Part shown: one piece after another, positions 9,568 through 18,945 of the stretch
Layout: each line of letters begins with the position of its first letter
Position numbering within the stretch: position 1 is the stretch's first letter
Source of the DNA: Fusobacteria bacterium ZRK30
Lineage (GTDB): Bacteria; Fusobacteriota; Fusobacteriia; Fusobacteriales; Fusobacteriaceae
Length of the DNA stretch: 64,000 nucleotides
Direction of reading: 5' to 3'
NCBI GenBank assembly: GCA_024628785.1
Contig: CP102408.1
Location: 28,199 to 92,198, forward strand
Made by a program: the position numbers and the translations under genes
Notes under the pieces: generated by a model
The model's database searches: none
Seen by the model: only the letters and a program-made list of their open reading frames with translations
Told to the model about the DNA's origin: nothing

Positions 9568-12500
9568 ATGAAAAGGTATGGAAGAAAAGTTATTGCATTA
9601 TTTTTGTTGTTGACCTTGGGTATATGTCAGCAAGCTTATGCAATGGGCAAGGAATTTAAGCCCGATGAAATCATAACACAAACATACGCTATTATAGCAA
9701 AACAAGATCAAACGATAGAGATAGACAGCAGTTTAATTGAAATAGGAAAAGATTTTAATCATAAAAATGTCAAAGTATTGGTGCAGACTGGGAAAGGTTA
9801 TACACATGACAAAAATAAGGTGAAGGTAGAGGTTGAGGAGGGTACACTTGATGTACCTGTTATTGTTGAAGGGAAAGGCGGAAACAGCAGATTGTTTAAT
9901 GTGAAGATTGATGTGGTTAAGCCAAGGGAGCTGTTCTTTACTTATGCTGGAAATATGAATTTTAAAGAGAAATCTTTAGAAGGATGGGAGGCCAGTAACA
10001 AAGATGCAGTTGCCTTTATTCCTTCAAGATTAAGCCCATACAATGGACAGGCAGCTTCAATAACAGTAAACGGAAAAAAAGTGACTCTTGAAAGTAAAGA
10101 TGCAGTTATAAAAGCTAGAAAAGGTTTTAACTATACGCTTAATTTTTATGGAAAAAGTGATACAGGAAGAGGAAAGGTCAAAGCAGGGTTTAATAAGGAT
10201 GACGGTATCTATACAGATTCTATAATTTATTTAGCATCTGATTCATGGAAAAAATATGAAGCAGATATAATTTACATAGCCAAGAAAAAGGAAGATTTAG
10301 GGATTAGATTTACATTGGAAAAAAAAGGGATTTATGATTTAACAAGAATAAGTATTATAGAAGATTTTGAGCAGCCAATTATCCATGAAATGAAGGTATA
10401 CTATGTGGATAACAAGGCTCCTAAAAATGGGATAGGAAGTAAGGAAAAGCCCTTTAATAAGATAAAGAGTGCTGTGGATGTGTTGAAGGCCGGAGACAGG
10501 TGTTTTATTAGAGAGGGGAGTTATCATGAAGAAATAAAACTTAGTAATATGATGGGGTCAGCTTCATTTCCTATCATTATTCAACCCTATAATAATGAAG
10601 AGGTTGTATTGGATGGATCGGAAGCCATCCAACCTAAATGGAAAAAAGTCAAGGGAAAAGAAAATCTATATAAAACAACATTAACAAAGGATATTTGGCA
10701 GTTATTTAAGGATGATAAGATTCAAACAACGGGAAGATTTCCCAATGCAAGTTGGGAAGATGACAGTATTTTTAAGTTAAAAAAATCAACTAGACAGATT
10801 AAACCTTATGAAAGCAAGTTTGGGCATACTGTTGATGCTAGACCAGCATCTGCTTCACATGATTCAGAAGGGAACTACGATGAAGGTGCAGATTTTGGCA
10901 ATATTTTGCCTACAGAGAATAAAATAGGTTTAGCTGATAGTGGGACTGACTACACAGGTTCAGTTGCTGTACTGCATATGGGGTCTTGGTTATCTTGGGC
11001 AAACCAAGTATCTGAACATGTAGCAGGAAATAACTGGTTTGATTATGATAAGAAGGATTTTAGTAGATCAGGAACTATTATGGGAAAAACTGTTTACAGA
11101 TTTGCAGGTAAACCTGGTTTCTGGAAAAAGAAAAACGATGAACATAGTCAGGGGTATTATTTCTTGGAAGGTTTAGCTGCCGTTGATACAGACGGTGAAT
11201 GGTATTACACGATGAAAGATAAAACACTGTATGTTTATTCATCAACAGGTAAACCAAAAGGGGATTATAGAGGGAAGACCCAGACTTATGCAGTGGATTT
11301 AACTAATTCTCAATATGTGATATTAAACAACATAGATTTTTTTGGGACAACTATAAGGTTAAATGAAAGTCGGTATATGACCTTACAGAATTCTGATTTT
11401 ATGTACCCAAGTTATAATAAGTTTGTACTTGGAAATTATCAAAGACCAGAAGTGACAGAATTAGCTGCAGATAGATTTAACCTATCTTATAACAAAGTTA
11501 TTAACTGTAAATTTGAATACATGGACGGTCCAGTATTGGAGTTAAAAGGTCAGTATAATGTAGTTGATAACAACTACATGCACCATATAGACTATACGAA
11601 TCTCGGAACTGGTGGACAGGGGACAGTTAACATGACCGATTCATGGTACGTAACTTTTAAAAATAACACTGTACATACAGCTGGTAATTCGGAAGGGATC
11701 AGAGTAGGAAAGGGAAGTAAGATCCTTAATAATCACGTTTATAATATGAGTCTTATTCAACACGATGGTTCTTTGATTAATGTCGGAGCAAAGGATGATA
11801 TGCAAAAAGATACGGTAATAGACGGAAACTGGTCACACGACAGTTACAAGGCAAGCGTTCGTTTTGACTCAGCCAATATGGGGAATCCAGATACAGTTCA
11901 ATACGGAGAATTTGGAACCATCTCTAACAATGTAACATGGAATGCAGGACCTGTAAAAGTTAAGGGGAACAACCATAAGGTATTGAATAATATAGCATTT
12001 AACCCTGTGGATAGTATAAGTATAGCTGTGCTGGATAACCCGGCTATGGGAGGGTTTAATGAACTGTCAGTAACCAAGAATAACGCAGGTATTCTATCTT
12101 CTAGCTTTGGATCGGTTGTAAATAGTCTACCAGGAAGCGTGGGGAACAATTGGGATAAAGAACCTGAAAACATGGTAAGAGATTATGTTAACTGGGATTT
12201 TAGGCCTATAAAAGGATCGAAACTAGATCAATTAAAAATAGGACCTTACAAGGCAGAGGATAAAAACTATAAGATTCCAGGTTATAAAGCTAAAAAAGCA
12301 AGTATGCCTATTCCTAAGGATGGAAAACAAGGATTATCAACCAGTGACTTAATGTGGCTGGAAGCTTATAGAGGTACTGCTTATAATGTTTATTTCGGTG
12401 AAGGTAAAGATAAATTAGAGTATAAAGGGCAACAAAAGAACAACATCTACCACCCTGACAAACTTGAGTTAGATAAAAAATACTATTGGAGAATAGATAC

Positions 12501-13509
12501 GGTCTCCCAAGATGGTTCTATTGGTGTGGGAGAATTATGGAGCTTCACAGTAAAGGAGAAGGTAGTTGCTGAGGTAAAGAAAGATGTTGAAGCGCCAGTA
12601 TTAATTAATACTCTTAAAAATTCAGGGTTTGAAAGCGGATTAACAGGTTGGAAGAAAGCAGGTAAAATTGCTACAATACACGAAGAAAAAACTGAAAAAT
12701 ATCAAGGGGAAGTTTCTTTAAAGGTTGCAGACAGAGGTATTCAGGGGGATGGTGTTTATCAGGATGTTGTTCTAAAAAAAGGTCATAAATACAGAATATC
12801 TGCATGGATTAAATCAAGCCTAGCACCACAAAAAGCTTATATCAGAACAGCCTACAAAAAAGGAGCAATTACGGCGAATATTATAGCAAGTGGTCAGGTT
12901 GATAATACAATGTGGACCCAAGTGAAAGGTGAATTTGAGTTTACAGAAGAGGGACCCTTTGATTTTTTTAGATTAAAGATAGATGTGGAAGGAACAGCTG
13001 CATTTTATGTAGATCATGTGGAACTGATGGATCTGACACCAGCTCTATCAAGGACAACATCGGCTCCAAAAATCAACATTAAAAATGGTAACTTCGAAGA
13101 AGGCAGTAAATACTGGGGTGCCCATGGATGTGAAATAAAGGTTGATAGTGGAGTTGTAAAGGAGGGTTCTCAATCCTTGTTTATTCAAAAAAGAAGAAAT
13201 AATTCAACAGGTGCATGGTATGGTCTTGAACTGGAAAAGGGTGAAAAATACAATGTATCCATGTCTATAAAATTAGTTTCTGGAAGTGGAAATGCATATT
13301 ATAGATATGTTTATGCCGATAAGAGTAAAAAAGTAGATGCTATTATAAAAGAAATAGGGAGCAAAGAAGGATGGAAGGAGGTAAAAGGTGTAATCGATCT
13401 GGAATCTGAAATAGGAGAAATTGGGGGAACAGCTTTTATAAAAATTTTTGTTGATGGGACCCAGTCAGATTTTTATATTGATCAGGTAACTATTGAAGAA
13501 ATAAAATAA
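9568..13509 (+). CDS. Exported beta-helix polysaccharide-degrading enzyme with carbohydrate-binding domains
   Basis: A 1313-residue protein with a signal peptide (MKRYGRKVIALFLLLTLGI to AYA, about residue 25). After an N-terminal beta-sandwich region it has a right-handed beta-helix starting near residue 280 (DUF1565-like opening KNGIGSKEKPFNKIKSAVD, then IIIQPYNNEEVVLDGSE) and extending to about 860. A fibronectin-III-like unit follows (about 905-985, ending WSFTV), then two jelly-roll carbohydrate-binding modules (about 1005-1155 and 1165-1313, opening NSGFESGLTGW and NGNFEEGSKYW). This is the only large exported enzyme of the locus and presumably makes the first cuts in the polymer. A decayed relative of the helix part lies at 17.7-18.5 kb. 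The substrate is unknown. Confidence 0.8.
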   Translation: MKRYGRKVIALFLLLTLGICQQAYAMGKEFKPDEIITQTYAIIAKQDQTIEIDSSLIEIGKDFNHKNVKVLVQTGKGYTHDKNKVKVEVEEGTLDVPVIVEGKGGNSRLFNVKIDVVKPRELFFTYAGNMNFKEKSLEGWEASNKDAVAFIPSRLSPYNGQAASITVNGKKVTLESKDAVIKARKGFNYTLNFYGKSDTGRGKVKAGFNKDDGIYTDSIIYLASDSWKKYEADIIYIAKKKEDLGIRFTLEKKGIYDLTRISIIEDFEQPIIHEMKVYYVDNKAPKNGIGSKEKPFNKIKSAVDVLKAGDRCFIREGSYHEEIKLSNMMGSASFPIIIQPYNNEEVVLDGSEAIQPKWKKVKGKENLYKTTLTKDIWQLFKDDKIQTTGRFPNASWEDDSIFKLKKSTRQIKPYESKFGHTVDARPASASHDSEGNYDEGADFGNILPTENKIGLADSGTDYTGSVAVLHMGSWLSWANQVSEHVAGNNWFDYDKKDFSRSGTIMGKTVYRFAGKPGFWKKKNDEHSQGYYFLEGLAAVDTDGEWYYTMKDKTLYVYSSTGKPKGDYRGKTQTYAVDLTNSQYVILNNIDFFGTTIRLNESRYMTLQNSDFMYPSYNKFVLGNYQRPEVTELAADRFNLSYNKVINCKFEYMDGPVLELKGQYNVVDNNYMHHIDYTNLGTGGQGTVNMTDSWYVTFKNNTVHTAGNSEGIRVGKGSKILNNHVYNMSLIQHDGSLINVGAKDDMQKDTVIDGNWSHDSYKASVRFDSANMGNPDTVQYGEFGTISNNVTWNAGPVKVKGNNHKVLNNIAFNPVDSISIAVLDNPAMGGFNELSVTKNNAGILSSSFGSVVNSLPGSVGNNWDKEPENMVRDYVNWDFRPIKGSKLDQLKIGPYKAEDKNYKIPGYKAKKASMPIPKDGKQGLSTSDLMWLEAYRGTAYNVYFGEGKDKLEYKGQQKNNIYHPDKLELDKKYYWRIDTVSQDGSIGVGELWSFTVKEKVVAEVKKDVEAPVLINTLKNSGFESGLTGWKKAGKIATIHEEKTEKYQGEVSLKVADRGIQGDGVYQDVVLKKGHKYRISAWIKSSLAPQKAYIRTAYKKGAITANIIASGQVDNTMWTQVKGEFEFTEEGPFDFFRLKIDVEGTAAFYVDHVELMDLTPALSRTTSAPKINIKNGNFEEGSKYWGAHGCEIKVDSGVVKEGSQSLFIQKRRNNSTGAWYGLELEKGEKYNVSMSIKLVSGSGNAYYRYVYADKSKKVDAIIKEIGSKEGWKEVKGVIDLESEIGEIGGTAFIKIFVDGTQSDFYIDQVTIEEIK

Positions 13510-13520
13510 CACATTATTGT

Positions 13521-13552
13521 AAACAGGGAGAGAATTTCTTCCTGTTTTTTTT
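13521..13552 (+). terminator. Rho-independent terminator after the large beta-helix gene
   Basis: AAACAGG (13521-13527) pairs with CCTGTTT (13541-13547), followed by a T run to 13552, 11 bp after the stop codon. Confidence 0.8.
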
Positions 13553-13618
13553 AGTGGCCACATTATCACAGGTATTTTCTAAAATATATGGTATAATAAA
13601 AATAAAGGAGGGATTAAA

Positions 13619-13801
13619 ATGAAAAAGATATTATTATTACTATTATTATCATTTTTAACATTGGCAGCTTATAGCTCTACTGAAGAAAAAAATATAGAGA
13701 GAGAAGTAAAAGATGGGAACCCTCAATGGTGGAAGGAAATAGGAGAAACTGATAGTGAATATTGGTGGGTAAATGAATACCAAGATGAAGATTCAAATTA
13801 A
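13619..13801 (+). CDS. Small lipoprotein-like peptide with a lost lipobox Cys
   Basis: A 60-residue product with ribosome site AAGGAGGGA and a hydrophobic leader MKKILLLLLLSFLTLAAYSS, followed by an acidic, Trp-rich tail (NPQWWKEIG, SEYWWVNEY). The leader has the shape of a lipoprotein signal (LTLAA-C-SS expected), but the Cys position is Tyr (TAT), one base from TGT. It may therefore be secreted instead of lipidated, or the gene may be decaying. No known domain was recognised. A very long inverted repeat begins 12 bp after the stop codon. Confidence 0.6.
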   Translation: MKKILLLLLLSFLTLAAYSSTEEKNIEREVKDGNPQWWKEIGETDSEYWWVNEYQDEDSN

Positions 13802-13812
13802 TAAAGGAAAAT

Positions 13813-13885
13813 ATTAGACAAATAAATAGAAATAAAAAGGGAGCACTTCAGATGCTTCCTTTTTATTTCTATTTATTTGTCTAAT
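13813..13885. repeat. Long near-perfect inverted repeat (33-bp arms), probable bidirectional terminator
   Basis: The left arm 13813-13845 and right arm 13853-13885 are reverse complements with one G-T wobble, around a 7-nt loop (CTTCAGA). The inner part (AAAAAGGGAGCA with TGCTTCCTTTTT) looks like a normal terminator. The arms extend more than 20 bp further than a terminator needs. Confidence 0.85.
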
Positions 13886-13978
13886 GATTCAACGGCTACT
13901 GAAAAATCTAAGATTATAGAGATTAATGTTAATATAATTAATCCAAAGAAAAACTTTCTTAATTTAGAGAAAATTTTC

Positions 13979-14007
13979 TTGACTAAGGGAATGTTTTAGC
14001 ATATAAT
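13979..14007 (+). promoter_or_regulatory. Sigma70-type promoter of the sulfatase genes
   Basis: TTGACT at 13979-13984 and TATAAT at 14002-14007 are 17 bp apart, 147 bp before the first sulfatase start codon. Confidence 0.75.
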
Positions 14008-14153
14008 TTTATTAAGAGTTGGTATTGCGTTACTTTTGAATTGTAAAAGAACAATAGAAGTTAAATCTTCTTTTGATTTAAAAGACCATGAAATTAAAAA
14101 TACTATAGAGTTCTAAAAAATGGATAATTAAGAATTGGTAAAAAGGAGGAACT

Positions 14154-15677
14154 ATGGAAAGACCCAACATATTGTATATAATGTCTGATGATCACGCGAT
14201 AAATGCCATAAGCACATATGGGTCAAGATTAGCAGGAGTATTTAAAACACCGAATTTAGACAGAATAGCAGTAGAAGGAGCAAGGCTAGATAACTTTTTT
14301 GCAACTAATTCTATCTGTACCCCAGCAAGAGCTACGGTGATGACTGGTCAATATGGGCATATAAATGGTGTAAAAACTCTAGCACATAAAATTGAAGATG
14401 ATCATAATCCATTCCTATCTTCTCTGTTACAGGAAAGTGGTTATTCCACAGCTATGATAGGAAAATGGCACCTTCATACTGAACCTAGAGGATTTGATCA
14501 TTATAGTTATCTTTTAGGTAAAGGTGGCCAGGGGACATACCAGAACCCGGAGTTTAAATATAAGAATGGAGAAACAAAAATTCATAATGGTTATGTAACG
14601 GATATAATTACAGATATGACTATTGAATGGATGAAAAATAGAGATAAAGATAAACCTTTTTTCATGATGTGTCATCATAAAGCACCCCATGATTTTTGGG
14701 AATATCCAATAAGACATGAAAACCTGTTTGAGGGTAAGAAGATACCTGTGCCGGATTCCCTCTTTGAAGACAAAAGCCATAGAAGTGAAGGCTCAAGGGA
14801 GTACGGCTCATCTGTAACTCCTAGAAATAAAATAAGAAGTTTATATGCAGAATTCTGCGATCCCGATTATGTCACTGGACCGCTTAAAGGGACAGAGGAT
14901 ATGACCTTTGAGGAAAAGGGAATAGCGGCATATCAAAAATACCTCAAGGATTACCTTAGAACCGTTGCAGGAATAGATGATTCTGTGGGAGAGATAATGG
15001 ATTACCTAAAAAATACCGGAGAATTAGATAATACTATTATTATCTATACATCTGATCAGGGAATGTTTTTGGGTGAACATGACTACCAGGATAAAAGATG
15101 GAGTTATGAAGAATCTTTGAGAACTCCCTTTCTTATAAGGTATCCCAAAGGAATAAAAGACGGCACAGTAAAAAAAGAGCTTATGGCAAATCTTGATATA
15201 GCACCAACATTATTAGAATATGCAGGGGTTGAGATTCCACGGGAAATTCAGGGAATATCACAAAAATCAATGATAGAAGGAGATCCCGATGCAATTATAA
15301 GGGATGAGGTGTATTTCAGGTACTGGATGCATATGGGTCATAGACATCAAAACCCAGCTCATTATGGAATAAGAACAGAAAGATATAAGCTTATCTTTTA
15401 TTACGGATTGCCGCTGGATACTTATGATGGTGTAAGAGATAGGTGTTCAGATAGGATACAAGACATAGAAACTCCAGTAGGATGGGAGTTATATGATATG
15501 AAAAATGATCCATATGAGTTAAAAAATTTATATGATAAAGAAGAATATACAGAAGTAGTGAAGGATCTCACTGAAAAGCTTTTGGAAGTAAAGAAAAAAT
15601 ATGGAGATACAGATGAAAAATATCCAGAACTTATAGAAAGTTTTGAGAAAAGTACAGGGGGAAAAATTAATGAATAA
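14154..15677 (+). CDS. Type I sulfatase (Cys-type formylglycine motif)
   Basis: A 507-residue sulfatase of the alkaline-phosphatase-like superfamily. The metal-binding start NILYIMSDDH (residues 5-14) and the maturation motif C55-T-P-A-R are present, with ATVMTGQYGH after it; later metal ligands are in TSDQGMFLGEHD. Cys55 must be turned to formylglycine, and the anSME at the window start can do this. There is no signal peptide, so desulfation happens in the cytoplasm after import. A strong AAAAGGAGGA site precedes ATG 14154. The gene overlaps the next sulfatase by 8 bp. The sulfated sugar is not identifiable. Confidence 0.93.
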   Translation: MERPNILYIMSDDHAINAISTYGSRLAGVFKTPNLDRIAVEGARLDNFFATNSICTPARATVMTGQYGHINGVKTLAHKIEDDHNPFLSSLLQESGYSTAMIGKWHLHTEPRGFDHYSYLLGKGGQGTYQNPEFKYKNGETKIHNGYVTDIITDMTIEWMKNRDKDKPFFMMCHHKAPHDFWEYPIRHENLFEGKKIPVPDSLFEDKSHRSEGSREYGSSVTPRNKIRSLYAEFCDPDYVTGPLKGTEDMTFEEKGIAAYQKYLKDYLRTVAGIDDSVGEIMDYLKNTGELDNTIIIYTSDQGMFLGEHDYQDKRWSYEESLRTPFLIRYPKGIKDGTVKKELMANLDIAPTLLEYAGVEIPREIQGISQKSMIEGDPDAIIRDEVYFRYWMHMGHRHQNPAHYGIRTERYKLIFYYGLPLDTYDGVRDRCSDRIQDIETPVGWELYDMKNDPYELKNLYDKEEYTEVVKDLTEKLLEVKKKYGDTDEKYPELIESFEKSTGGKINE

Positions 15678-17064
15678 GCCAAATATAGTAGTATTTATAA
15701 CCGATGACCAGAGGTTTGACACCATTGCAGCTCTTGGAAATAAACACATTAAGACACCTAATATAGATGAACTGGTAGAAAATGGGGTGGCATTTGGAAA
15801 CGCTCATATTCCAGGAGGAACTGTGGGAGCAATATGTATGCCAAGTAGAGCTATGTTAAATACAGGAAGAGGTCTATTCCACCTGGAAAAAGATGGTTCA
15901 TGTGTACCTCAAAACCACGCTCTTATGGGAGAGACGTTCAGGAACGCAGGATATCATACGATAGGTATCGGAAAGTGGCATAATGGTGTAGAAGCTTACC
16001 ATAGAAGTTTTTGTGATGGTGGAGAGATCTTCTTCGGAGGAATGTGGGATCACTGGAATGTTCCAGCTAACCACTTTGACCCTACAGGAAAATATGATAA
16101 TATAAATAATTTTATTATTGATCCGTTTAAGTATAAAGAAACAAGACAAGTAAGATATGATCATATACAGCCAGGGAAACATTCAACAGAATTGTTCTGT
16201 GAAACAGCATCAAAACTTATAAATGAATACGATAAAGAGGATCCTATGTTTTTATATGTATCCCTATTAGCTCCTCATGATCCAAGATCAATGCCAAAAG
16301 AGTACCAAAATATGTATAAACCGGAAGATATGGAGTTGCCGGTAAACTTCACAGAAGAGATTCCATTTGATTACGATGTTCTTTGGGTAAGGGATGAAAA
16401 GTTGGCTGCATATCCAAGAAACCCAAATGAAGTAAAAGAACATATTGCAGATTACTATGCTATGATCACTCACCTAGACGCAGAGATGGGGAAGGTAATA
16501 GATTCATTAAAAGCAAAGGGGCTTTATGAAAATACCATCTTTACATTTATGGGAGATAACGGAATTTCTTTAGGACGTCATGGATTGATGGGGAAACAGA
16601 GTATATATGAACACGCAGTAAGAGTTCCGCTGATATTTTCAGGACCTGGAATATCTAAGGATATAGTTAATTCAGAGTATGTATATCTTCAAGATGTATT
16701 CCCTACTCTTTGTGAATTAACAGGGATAGAGATACCTCAAACTGTAGAAGGAAATAGTTTTAAACCTATGTTAGTAGGAGAGAATCAAGAGGGAAGAGAT
16801 GAACTTTATCTAGCATATAAATCAACTGTAAGAGGATTTAAAAATAAGAAGTACAAGCTGATAGAATATGTTTTCAATAATGTTCGTAGAACTCAGTTGT
16901 TTGATATAGAGGGAGATCCAAATGAATTAAATGACTTAGCTCATCAAGAAGAATTTAAGCCTGTGGTTAGAGAAATGAGAGAAAATTTAAAAAGAAAAAG
17001 GAACGAGATGGATGACCATCTATCTGAGACAGGGAAGAAATTCTGGTCTTGTATTGAGTTTTAA
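15670..17064 (+). CDS. Type I sulfatase (second, Cys-type)
   Basis: A 464-residue sulfatase translated from ATG 15670, which overlaps the end of the upstream sulfatase; AGGGGG sits about 9 bp before it. The superfamily start is NIVVFITDDQ, the formylglycine motif is C56-M-P-S-R and the distal metal site is FMGDNGISLGRHG. There is no signal peptide, so it acts in the cytoplasm. Overlap with the first sulfatase implies translational coupling, and the two may remove different sulfate groups from one oligosaccharide. A third sulfatase survives only as a short fragment in the pseudogene downstream. Confidence 0.93.
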   Translation: MNKPNIVVFITDDQRFDTIAALGNKHIKTPNIDELVENGVAFGNAHIPGGTVGAICMPSRAMLNTGRGLFHLEKDGSCVPQNHALMGETFRNAGYHTIGIGKWHNGVEAYHRSFCDGGEIFFGGMWDHWNVPANHFDPTGKYDNINNFIIDPFKYKETRQVRYDHIQPGKHSTELFCETASKLINEYDKEDPMFLYVSLLAPHDPRSMPKEYQNMYKPEDMELPVNFTEEIPFDYDVLWVRDEKLAAYPRNPNEVKEHIADYYAMITHLDAEMGKVIDSLKAKGLYENTIFTFMGDNGISLGRHGLMGKQSIYEHAVRVPLIFSGPGISKDIVNSEYVYLQDVFPTLCELTGIEIPQTVEGNSFKPMLVGENQEGRDELYLAYKSTVRGFKNKKYKLIEYVFNNVRRTQLFDIEGDPNELNDLAHQEEFKPVVREMRENLKRKRNEMDDHLSETGKKFWSCIEF

Positions 17065-17126
17065 TGGATATATTGTTTAGTTAATTTTTTTAAATTAAAA
17101 ATATATATTCCAAGGAGGATTATTAA

Positions 17127-17438
17127 ATTAAAGTTGTTCACATCCATGAACCTAATAAGGTCCAATTAGTTGAAGTAGAAAATCCAGTTTGTCAGCCGGG
17201 GGAAGCACTACTTCAAATAAAGTATGTAGGTATATGCAGAGCAGATATAATCTTAATTGGAAATAGTAAGCATGAAGCTATCTTCAAACACTCTGATATA
17301 GCAGGAACTCAGTTTGCAGCAAGATTTGATTCAGCTAAAGTAAATAAAACAACTAACGGAGTTGACTATAAGTTTTGATTTGACATGGAGAAGTGTCACA
17401 TCTTTGATCTTGAAACAGAGAAAAATATCTCACTATAG
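17127..17438 (+). pseudogene. Fused remnant: zinc alcohol dehydrogenase N-terminus joined to MsmX/UgpC ATPase C-terminus
   Basis: A good site (AAGGAGG, 17112-17118) precedes ATT where ATG is expected at 17127. The frame then reads VVHIHEPNKVQLVEVENPV and VGICRADI, the start of a Zn-dependent dehydrogenase. It passes into GTQFAARFDSAKV, an in-frame TGA (17376), then FDMEKCHIFDLETEKNISL and a final stop. The second half matches the end of MsmX/UgpC-type sugar ABC ATPases. So a deletion fused two genes, and the start was lost. The ATPase is the subunit missing from the importer at 2-5.7 kb. Confidence 0.75.
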
Positions 17439-17500
17439 CTAAATAAAAATTCCAAAAGGCGGTCCTTCCCTAAATCAAGTAAAAAATAAATCCTTAACAT

Positions 17501-17533
17501 AAATAGGAGCTCCAACTGGAGCTTCTATTTTTA
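17501..17533 (+). terminator. Rho-independent terminator
   Basis: AAATAGGAGCTCC (17501-17513) pairs with GGAGCTTCTATTT (17518-17530) around the loop AACT, followed by T residues. One internal mismatch is present. Confidence 0.75.
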
Positions 17534-17649
17534 TAATAAAGGAAGTTCGCCTTAAGAATATAATTAGAGCCAGTCTTTTTTTCTAATCCAAAACATTTTT
17601 AGAGCGTTACTGTAACAGGTTTTGATAACTCTGAAATTTCAAAGGGTAG

Positions 17650-18640
17650 TATCCCTATTTTGAGATAAGTAGGTACTTCTTCTTCGGAGAGAAGGGAAAA
17701 AAAGATTACCCAATAAAGATTTTACCCTATAACAATGAAAGGGTTATTATAGATGGATCTGAAAAGATAATTTTACATACACTAAATATGCTATAAAACC
17801 CGCAAAAGAGAAAGCAAAGGAAAGAAAATATCTAATGACCGATGTTTTTAAGAAAAAAAATACCGATGATAGATCGGGTTATTTTATTGAAGGGAAATTA
17901 GAGTGTTTAGATGTTCCAGGGGAATGGTTCTATGATAAAAATGAAAAAACACTTTATTTAATGACATTGTCAAAAGAAAATCCTCAAAACATGGAAGTTA
18001 GGGGTAGAACTTTATCCTATGTATTAACAGGTAATTTATCCAGTTATATAGAAATTAAAGGTCTTAATTTTTTTAGTGGGACATTCAATTTTATTGACAG
18101 CAATAATATTACTATAGAAGATTGTGAATTCTTATACCCTAGTTATAACAAGCTAATGTTAAGAGATTATCACTTCCTGAGGTAAGTAAATTTACTACAT
18201 CGATACCAACTAAAGAATTAAAATCCCACAGCAAAGTTTTTTTATCTTACGGTAATGTTATTAGGAATTGTAATTTTACTTATTTAGATGGTTCAGCATT
18301 AAAAATGAAAAGTAAGGATGATATTATTGAAAATAACCTTTTTGCCTATATGAACTACACTTGTATGGGGAAGGAAGCAGGGGTTGAACTTAGAGATTCG
18401 GTAGGAACTATTTTTATAAGGAATACAATTCATACAGGAGGAGTTAAGTTAGATGAAAAACCCGGTCTTGCTACAATAGGCTATAATGGAGGATACAGAG
18501 GAAAAAAGAACTCAGAATATGAAGATGGACACAGAGTTCCTTTTATAATGAATATCCCGTATAAAGAAAATACAAGAAACAGAAAAATTGATAGGTTATC
18601 TGCTAATATTGATTTTATGCCAACACTGCTTGATCTATGA
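17650..18640 (+). pseudogene. Decayed beta-helix enzyme fused to a sulfatase fragment
   Basis: Pieces align by eye with the exported beta-helix protein at 9.6-13.5 kb. ILPYNNERVIIDGSEK (near 17710-17770) matches IIQPYNNEEVVLDGSE, and the open stretch 17835-18185 matches its GEWYY...YPSYNK region. After a frame change near 18180 the frame continues with NVIRNCNFTYLDGSALKMK up to about 18470. The protein then switches to YEDGHRVPFIMNIP and LSANIDFMPTLLDL, a typical sulfatase C-terminal segment, and stops at 18640. It is thus a deletion fusion of a beta-helix gene and a sulfatase gene, with further frameshifts and no start. Confidence 0.8.
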
Positions 18641-18772
18641 AAAATTAATAATCATGAATCGAAACGAACAAAGTGGGACAAAAAAAGTTCTAAGGGTGTC
18701 GCCCTTAACTGACTCCATTTCTTTTCATGAGCAAAAGAAATAGAGGAAAGAAAAGCTCACTTTTTCTAAATG

Positions 18773-18931
18773 ATGTTAGAAATAACTAATCTTAATCTTG
18801 GGACTACCTGGGTTGGTCATTTTAATCCCCCCAAAATTAGAGATACATTCTTGCTGCCTGAAAACATAATATCGGTAGCATTATTCCCTGTGGGATATCC
18901 CCATGAAGAAAGTGTACCTCATCCATTTTAG
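18773..18931 (+). pseudogene. Nitroreductase-family C-terminal fragment
   Basis: The frame from 18773 reads MLEITNLNLGTTWVGHFNPP, then KIRDTFLLPENIISVALFPV and GYPHEESVPHPF, stop. This matches the C-terminal flavin-binding end of nitroreductases (GLGTCWVGHF..., LPENIEPVALLPLGYP). The N-terminal two thirds are missing, so it is a remnant. Confidence 0.75.
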
Positions 18932-18945
18932 GATCTAAATTATAT

